In this document: one piece after another, positions 13,431 through 14,003 of the stretch | Numbering within the stretch: position 1 is the first letter of the stretch | Layout: each line of letters opens with the position of its first letter | From: Lachnospiraceae bacterium UBA3711 | Lineage (GTDB): Bacteria; Bacillota; Clostridia; Lachnospirales; Lachnospiraceae | Direction: 5' to 3' | Assembly: GCA_002371345.1 (NCBI GenBank) | Contig: DFHY01000065.1 | Coordinates: 11,312 to 25,314 of the forward strand | Length of the DNA stretch: 14,003 nt | The notes under the pieces: generated by a model | Database searches by the model: none | Seen by the model: only the letters and a program-made list of their open reading frames with translations | What the model was told of the DNA's origin: nothing | Position numbers and translations under genes: made by a program

Positions 13431-14003
13431 TCAGAAGAGCTCATTCTTCATATCATTCAGAAGATCATGGGCCTGTGTAAGCACATCCGTAACCACCCCG
13501 CCCGTCACGGGCAGCGCATATGTGAAATAAGAATGCGGCCCGGCGACAAAGCGCATCCTGCGCCTGTATCTCTCCATAAATGGACCGACCCTGTCAACGT
13601 TGATCGGTGCCTTCTCCCAGAAGGTGAAGCGAAGCTCTGCTCCTTTCTGGGACAGCTCCGTCAGAAATGTCTCGTGAGCCAGACTCTTCAGCAGCGCCGC
13701 TTTCAGAAGGTTCTGCACATTCAACGGCGGTTCACCGTAGCGGTCCATCAGCTCATCCAGCATGTCCTCATAATCATCCTCATTCCCTATTGAGGCTATC
13801 CTCTTATAGAGATCCAGCTTCTGGTTCTCATTCGGAATGTATGAATCCGGAAGAAACGCGTCAATATTCAGGTCCAGCGTGGTCTCGAACTCATCCTGGA
13901 TCTGCGACTGTCCCCTGAGCTTCATCACCGACTGGTTCAGCAGCTTGCAGTATAGGTCATAGCCCACCTCGGCCATATGGCCTGACTGCGCCCGCCCAAG
14001 CAG
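13431..14003 (-). CDS. mfd: Transcription-repair coupling factor Mfd (C-terminal part, cut by the window edge)
   Basis: Mfd is an ATP-driven translocase that removes RNA polymerase stalled at DNA lesions and recruits UvrA. Only the last 190 residues are in the window, and the reading frame runs off the right edge. The first visible residues, LLGRAQSGHMAEVGYDLYC, match the highly conserved end of the Mfd translocase module. The rest is the C-terminal TRCF domain that contacts UvrA and keeps the enzyme autoinhibited. It includes PDSYIPNENQKLDLYKRIA and DELMDRYGEPPLNVQNLL. The gene ends with a TGA at 13431-13433. No terminator follows before the lipoprotein promoter, so some read-through into that gene is possible. 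Confidence 0.95.
   Translation of the reverse strand: MLGRAQSGHMAEVGYDLYCKLLNQSVMKLRGQSQIQDEFETTLDLNIDAFLPDSYIPNENQKLDLYKRIASIGNEDDYEDMLDELMDRYGEPPLNVQNLLKAALLKSLAHETFLTELSQKGAELRFTFWEKAPINVDRVGPFMERYRRRMRFVAGPHSYFTYALPVTGGVVTDVLTQAHDLLNDMKNELF

Noticed and set aside
13017..13793. 258-codon plus-strand open frame spanning the lipoprotein promoter and the mfd end
   Set aside because: It lies antisense to two well-supported genes and across their promoter, and its translation resembles no family I recognise.
1..14003. CRISPR arrays, insertion sequences, phage or defence islands, tRNA or rRNA genes
   Set aside because: No regularly spaced direct repeats, terminal inverted repeats, transposase or integrase motifs, or tRNA cloverleaf cores were seen. 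The gene content is housekeeping.

Overview
The window reads as ordinary chromosome of a moderately GC-rich Firmicute, most likely a Lachnospiraceae-type Clostridium. The basis is indirect: DnaD/DnaI-type primosome proteins, a YhaO/YhaN-like nuclease pair, a PurO-like IMP cyclohydrolase beside a stand-alone AICAR transformylase, a long divergent PRPP synthetase, and a lipoprotein rich in Glu-Thr-Glu-Ala. I see no rRNA, tRNA, CRISPR array, transposase, integrase or phage gene. Species cannot be named from the sequence alone.

Layout. Positions 1-5231 are plus strand: murC (cell wall), then a DnaD-like protein and a DnaI/DnaC-like helicase loader 3 bp apart, then a divergent ribose-phosphate pyrophosphokinase behind a GC-rich, hairpin-rich leader. 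Positions 5270-10384 are minus strand. Read from right to left they are an SbcD/YhaO-like phosphoesterase, an SbcC/YhaN-like ATPase with a membrane hairpin, a PurO-like IMP cyclohydrolase with its own near-consensus promoter, and a stand-alone AICAR transformylase. Positions 10565-11005 (plus) encode MscL with an added C-terminal zinc ribbon, ending in a strong hairpin terminator. Positions 11197-14003 (minus) hold the C-terminal end of mfd (cut by the window edge), a parvulin-like lipoprotein with its own promoter and terminator, and xpt.

How the genes fit together. Three themes recur. One is purine and PRPP metabolism: PRPP synthesis, the last two steps of de novo IMP synthesis carried by two separate proteins instead of one PurH, and xanthine salvage. 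The second is replication and repair: DnaD-like protein, helicase loader, SbcD/YhaN pair, Mfd. The third is the envelope: MurC, MscL, lipoprotein foldase. Transcription units are supported by candidate sigma-A promoters before murC, dnaD, mscL, the IMP cyclohydrolase and the lipoprotein, and by hairpin terminators after mscL and after the lipoprotein.

No clearly new system (defence, mobile or biosynthetic) is visible. The points most worth a second look are the split PurH pathway, the zinc-ribbon MscL, the membrane-anchored Rad50-like ATPase, the parvulin domain split by an acidic repeat, a helically phased set of DnaA-box-like sites upstream of the replication genes, and the structured leader of the PRPP synthetase.
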